Shown piece after piece: positions 19,345 to 20,882 of a DNA stretch of 20,882 nucleotides; the stretch's first letter is position 1, and the number at the start of each line of letters is the position of its first letter. The translations under genes were made by a program, and so were the position numbers. The notes beneath the pieces are model-generated. The model was not told the DNA's origin. It did no database searches and was given only the letters and a program-made list of their open reading frames with translations. This DNA comes from a virus: IMG/VR virus record IMGVR_UViG_3300005833_000002, positions 1 to 20,882 of that record; one strand, 5' to 3'.

Positions 19345-20057
19345 GATGTCAACTCCTCCAATTCGCGCGCGGTGACACGCAGGATTTCGAGCGCGGTAGC
19401 CCGATCTTCGGCAGCCACCTTGCGCGCGGCACTGATGAGGCGCTGGCACTCGCCGAGCAAGTCGTTGGCCGTGACCGCGCCGGCGTTATCCGGCGCCGCC
19501 AACATCGGCAACTCCCGGCCCCCCAGCGCGGCAACCGTCGCCGCTTCCGTGATCCGGGCGGCATGATGATCCAACTGCACTACACTTCCCGGCGGGAGGC
19601 AGCCGTAGTACCCCGACTTAGTGGCTTTATTCATCCCCCGAGTCTCGGCAACCCGCTGCCCGGCCAGGCGCTTCTGTGCCGCGAGTTGTTGCACCTTCCG
19701 GGTCATGTGCCGCGCCTGCGCCGCGCCCGGATCGAGATGCCACTGGATCAGCCGCTTCGCCGTATCCCGATCAGCGGCCCCCTTGCCCGTCACCAGCTTA
19801 GCCGCTTTCAGGTGCTCATCCCACCACGGACGCGCCGTGGTCGAAAGGTACAGCCGCTCCAGCGCCTTCTCGTCGACCTTGCGCCCCTTGAGCTCGGGCG
19901 CGGCCGCGCAGGCCATGCGGAAGGCGGCGAACATCGAGGCCCCCGCCGCCTTCATCTTCTGCGCGTAGGACTCTTCGGCCTTGCCGGCGGTGCGCTCATG
20001 GGCCAGGGCTTCGCGGATCGCGGTGTGGATCTGGTGGGTGTTCGGCTGCGCGCTCAT
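19341..20057 (-). CDS. Phage hypothetical protein (238 aa)
   Basis: A protein of 238 residues starting in an ATGA overlap (MSAQPNTHQIHTA). It is Ala- and Arg-rich and helical throughout: EALAHERTAGKAEESYAQK, FRMACAAAPELKGRKVDEK, WWDEHLKAAKLV, ADRDTAKRLIQWHLDPG. The middle has a basic segment (MTRKVQQLAAQKRLAGQRV) and the C-terminal third resembles a helical bundle (DLLGECQRLISAARKVAAED). No catalytic or zinc motif is seen. The largest gene of the right-hand cluster. Function unknown. Confidence 0.82.
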   Translation of the reverse strand: MSAQPNTHQIHTAIREALAHERTAGKAEESYAQKMKAAGASMFAAFRMACAAAPELKGRKVDEKALERLYLSTTARPWWDEHLKAAKLVTGKGAADRDTAKRLIQWHLDPGAAQARHMTRKVQQLAAQKRLAGQRVAETRGMNKATKSGYYGCLPPGSVVQLDHHAARITEAATVAALGGRELPMLAAPDNAGAVTANDLLGECQRLISAARKVAAEDRATALEILRVTARELEELTS

Positions 20058-20164
20058 TGGTTCTCCTCGTTCTGGATGGCGTCCATGATGCGCCAGGCGT
20101 CCGGCCACCAGCTCCATGTGGCGGTTTCAAGCAATATTATAAGGCTGTAAAACTCGTCTCTCAT
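20054..20164 (-). CDS. Very short phage protein (36 aa)
   Basis: A 36-residue gene, MRDEFYSLIILLETAT onward, with WSWWPDAWRIMDA and the end QNEENQ. It has ATGA overlaps at both ends (20161-20164 and 20054-20057), with GAGGAG just before the next start. Trp-rich and amphipathic; may associate with membranes. The two exact overlaps are the main support. Function unknown. Confidence 0.6.
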   Translation of the reverse strand: MRDEFYSLIILLETATWSWWPDAWRIMDAIQNEENQ

Positions 20165-20250
20165 ACACCCCTCCGGGCCGCAACAAGGAGTGCGACGATA
20201 GGCGCCGCGAGCACGGCGCCGATGGTGACGATCAGAAGTATCGAGGTCAT
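20161..20250 (-). CDS. Very short membrane protein (29 aa)
   Basis: A 29-residue gene, MTSILLIVTIGAVLAAPIV and then A-L-L-V-A-A-R-R-G-V. Nearly the whole protein is one membrane helix with a basic end, so topology would place the C-terminus inside. It overlaps both neighbours by ATGA (20247-20250 and 20161-20164). Tiny membrane proteins of this shape occur in phage early operons. Function unknown. Confidence 0.6.
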   Translation of the reverse strand: MTSILLIVTIGAVLAAPIVALLVAARRGV

Positions 20251-20441
20251 CGGCCGCACCTCCAGCGCCGGCGCGTGCTCGCCGGGGCTTGCGCGTGCTG
20301 GCGCCAAAAAATGTCGAGCAATTCGCGGGCCGTGGCGGCATAACCGTCCGAGAGCACATCGCGCACAAGGCGCAGCAGCGACATCAACTCCCGCCTTCGG
20401 CTCGCGTACTGGTTGCCGGTGTTTCGAGCACTCGTCGTCAT
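20247..20441 (-). CDS. Small basic phage protein (64 aa)
   Basis: A protein of 64 residues (MTTSARNTGNQY onward). Two ATGs compete: the first, at 20447, makes the ATGA overlap but directly abuts GAGGAGGG; the second, at 20441, has that site 7 nt upstream, so I prefer it. The body is helical (MSLLRLVRDVLSDGYAATA, ELLDIFWRQH) with an Arg-rich end (STRRRWRCGR). Function unknown. Confidence 0.68.
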   Translation of the reverse strand: MTTSARNTGNQYASRRRELMSLLRLVRDVLSDGYAATARELLDIFWRQHAQAPASTRRRWRCGR

Positions 20442-20443
20442 AG

Positions 20444-20725
20444 TCATCCCTCCTCTGAAAGCCGTGGCCCGCCTTCGTCCTCGCGCCGGGTGCACCAGTC
20501 GTCAGGGATGCCCTCGTCATGCCGCAGAGCCGCCGCCTGCGCGTCCTGCCGGGTGGCGCTGTTCATGACTTGCTGCACAATCGCCAGGGGGAGGCGCCTG
20601 TATTCGGGGTGCTCATGGATGAAGGCATCCACGGCGCCCGCCTCCGCGTCCGCGGCGCTGCGTATGCGCCCCGGGCAGTAGGCATCGCCAGGCAAAATCG
20701 AGGTTTGAGTCGCCAAGGTTTTCAT
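20444..20725 (-). CDS. Small phage hypothetical protein (93 aa)
   Basis: A protein of 93 residues starting MKTLATQTSIL at the ATG that overlaps the stop of the repeat-protein gene (ATGA, 20722-20725). The same frame stays open to the window edge, but there it reads the 33-bp repeats in the wrong frame, so I reject the extension. The sequence has FIHEHPEYRRLPLAIVQQVMNSATRQD and an acidic tail with DDWCTRREDEGG. Mostly helical, no known motif. Function unknown. Confidence 0.72.
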   Translation of the reverse strand: MKTLATQTSILPGDAYCPGRIRSAADAEAGAVDAFIHEHPEYRRLPLAIVQQVMNSATRQDAQAAALRHDEGIPDDWCTRREDEGGPRLSEEG

Positions 20726-20882
20726 GACGGGAACACCAGCGCCCGCCCGTCCCAGGCGCAGTCGGGAATGTGGAGACGGATGAAGGCGAGTTTTTCGGCG
20801 TCCAGCGCTTCGCACTTCGCCCTGTATTTGGCGTCCAGCGCTTCGCACTTCGCCCTGTATTTGGCGTCCAGCGCTTCGCACT
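20722..20882 (-). CDS. Phage protein with 11-residue tandem repeats, N-terminus off the right edge
   Basis: Partial gene whose 5' end is outside the window. It consists of perfect K-Y-R-A-K-C-E-A-L-D-A repeats (two full copies plus a partial one visible, then C-E-A-L-D-A again), followed by EKLAFIRLHIPDCAWDG and R-A-L-V-F-P-S. The Ala/Leu/charged repeat should form a long helix. The ending I-P-D-C-x-W-D-G-x-x-x-x-F-P closes a known kind of phage protein in which 11-residue Y-x-A-K repeats vary in number. To my knowledge its function is not known. The frame is chosen because this ending is conserved and because its stop makes the ATGA overlap with the next gene. Confidence 0.8.
   Translation of the reverse strand, partial: CEALDAKYRAKCEALDAKYRAKCEALDAEKLAFIRLHIPDCAWDGRALVFPS
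20797..20882. repeat. 33-bp perfect tandem repeat inside the repeat-protein gene
   Basis: Two full identical 33-bp units (20797-20829, 20830-20862) and 20 nt of a third that continues beyond the window. The unit is a multiple of three, so copy-number change keeps the reading frame and alters the protein in 11-residue steps. Confidence 0.95.

Noticed and set aside
20444-20881. A 145-residue protein with R-S-A-G-R-Q-I-Q-G repeats
   Set aside because: It reads the 33-bp repeats in the wrong frame; the overlapping frame gives a known repeat-protein ending and an ATGA junction to the 93-residue gene.
20797-20882. CRISPR array
   Set aside because: The 33-bp units are directly adjacent with no spacers and encode a protein repeat.

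Overview
The window is about 20.9 kb of a tailed-phage or prophage genome. Its base composition is GC-rich, and its TTGACA/TATA-type promoters and clear Shine-Dalgarno sites point to a Gram-negative, probably proteobacterial, host. The host is an inference; no host gene is present. Every gene I accept reads leftward on the minus strand. The genes are packed tightly: about twenty neighbouring pairs share a four-base ATGA or GTGA stop/start overlap. That rule settled many starts and exposed several genes of 29 to 50 residues.

Layout in transcription order, right to left. (1) 20882-18917: a run of small, mostly unrecognised early-type genes. It begins with a protein carrying perfect 11-residue (33-bp) tandem repeats at the window edge and ends at an 11-bp hairpin terminator. 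(2) 18853-15066: a new promoter, a small Cys-rich protein, a coiled-coil-like protein, a nucleoside 2-deoxyribosyltransferase-like enzyme, a RuvC-like resolvase, a dATP/dGTP diphosphohydrolase-like protein, two conserved phage proteins and an SNF2 helicase. (3) 15127-11717: a short basic ORF, a Pro/Ala-rich protein, an HNH homing endonuclease, a DUF2800 (Cas4/AddB-like) nuclease, a zinc-finger protein and a DUF2815 single-strand DNA-binding protein, closed by a UUCG-loop terminator. (4) 11591-6100: a family A DNA polymerase with proofreading domain, a zinc-finger protein, a primase-polymerase/helicase fusion, a second HNH nuclease and a metallophosphoesterase. (5) 6103-4613: small proteins, an exported protein, a three-TM-family holin and a small HExxH protein, which looks like a lysis-type cassette. 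(6) 4598-4343: no protein gene; a consensus promoter, about 190 nt of structured sequence and an intrinsic terminator, which I read as a candidate small RNA or attenuated leader. (7) 4318-1: small membrane and zinc-ribbon proteins, a tyrosine integrase broken by a frameshift and probable small deletion, and further accessory proteins.

Together the window holds a nearly self-sufficient replication module: primase, replicative helicase, polymerase, SSB, recombination nuclease, SNF2 helicase and junction resolvase, with two nucleotide-pool enzymes. No terminase, capsid or tail gene, no reverse transcriptase, no CRISPR array and no convincing tRNA was seen. The most unusual items are the candidate RNA at 4373-4563, two small Cys-rich genes whose promoters predict leaderless mRNAs with the same spacing, the nested inverted repeats before the polymerase, the broken integrase and the 11-residue repeat protein.
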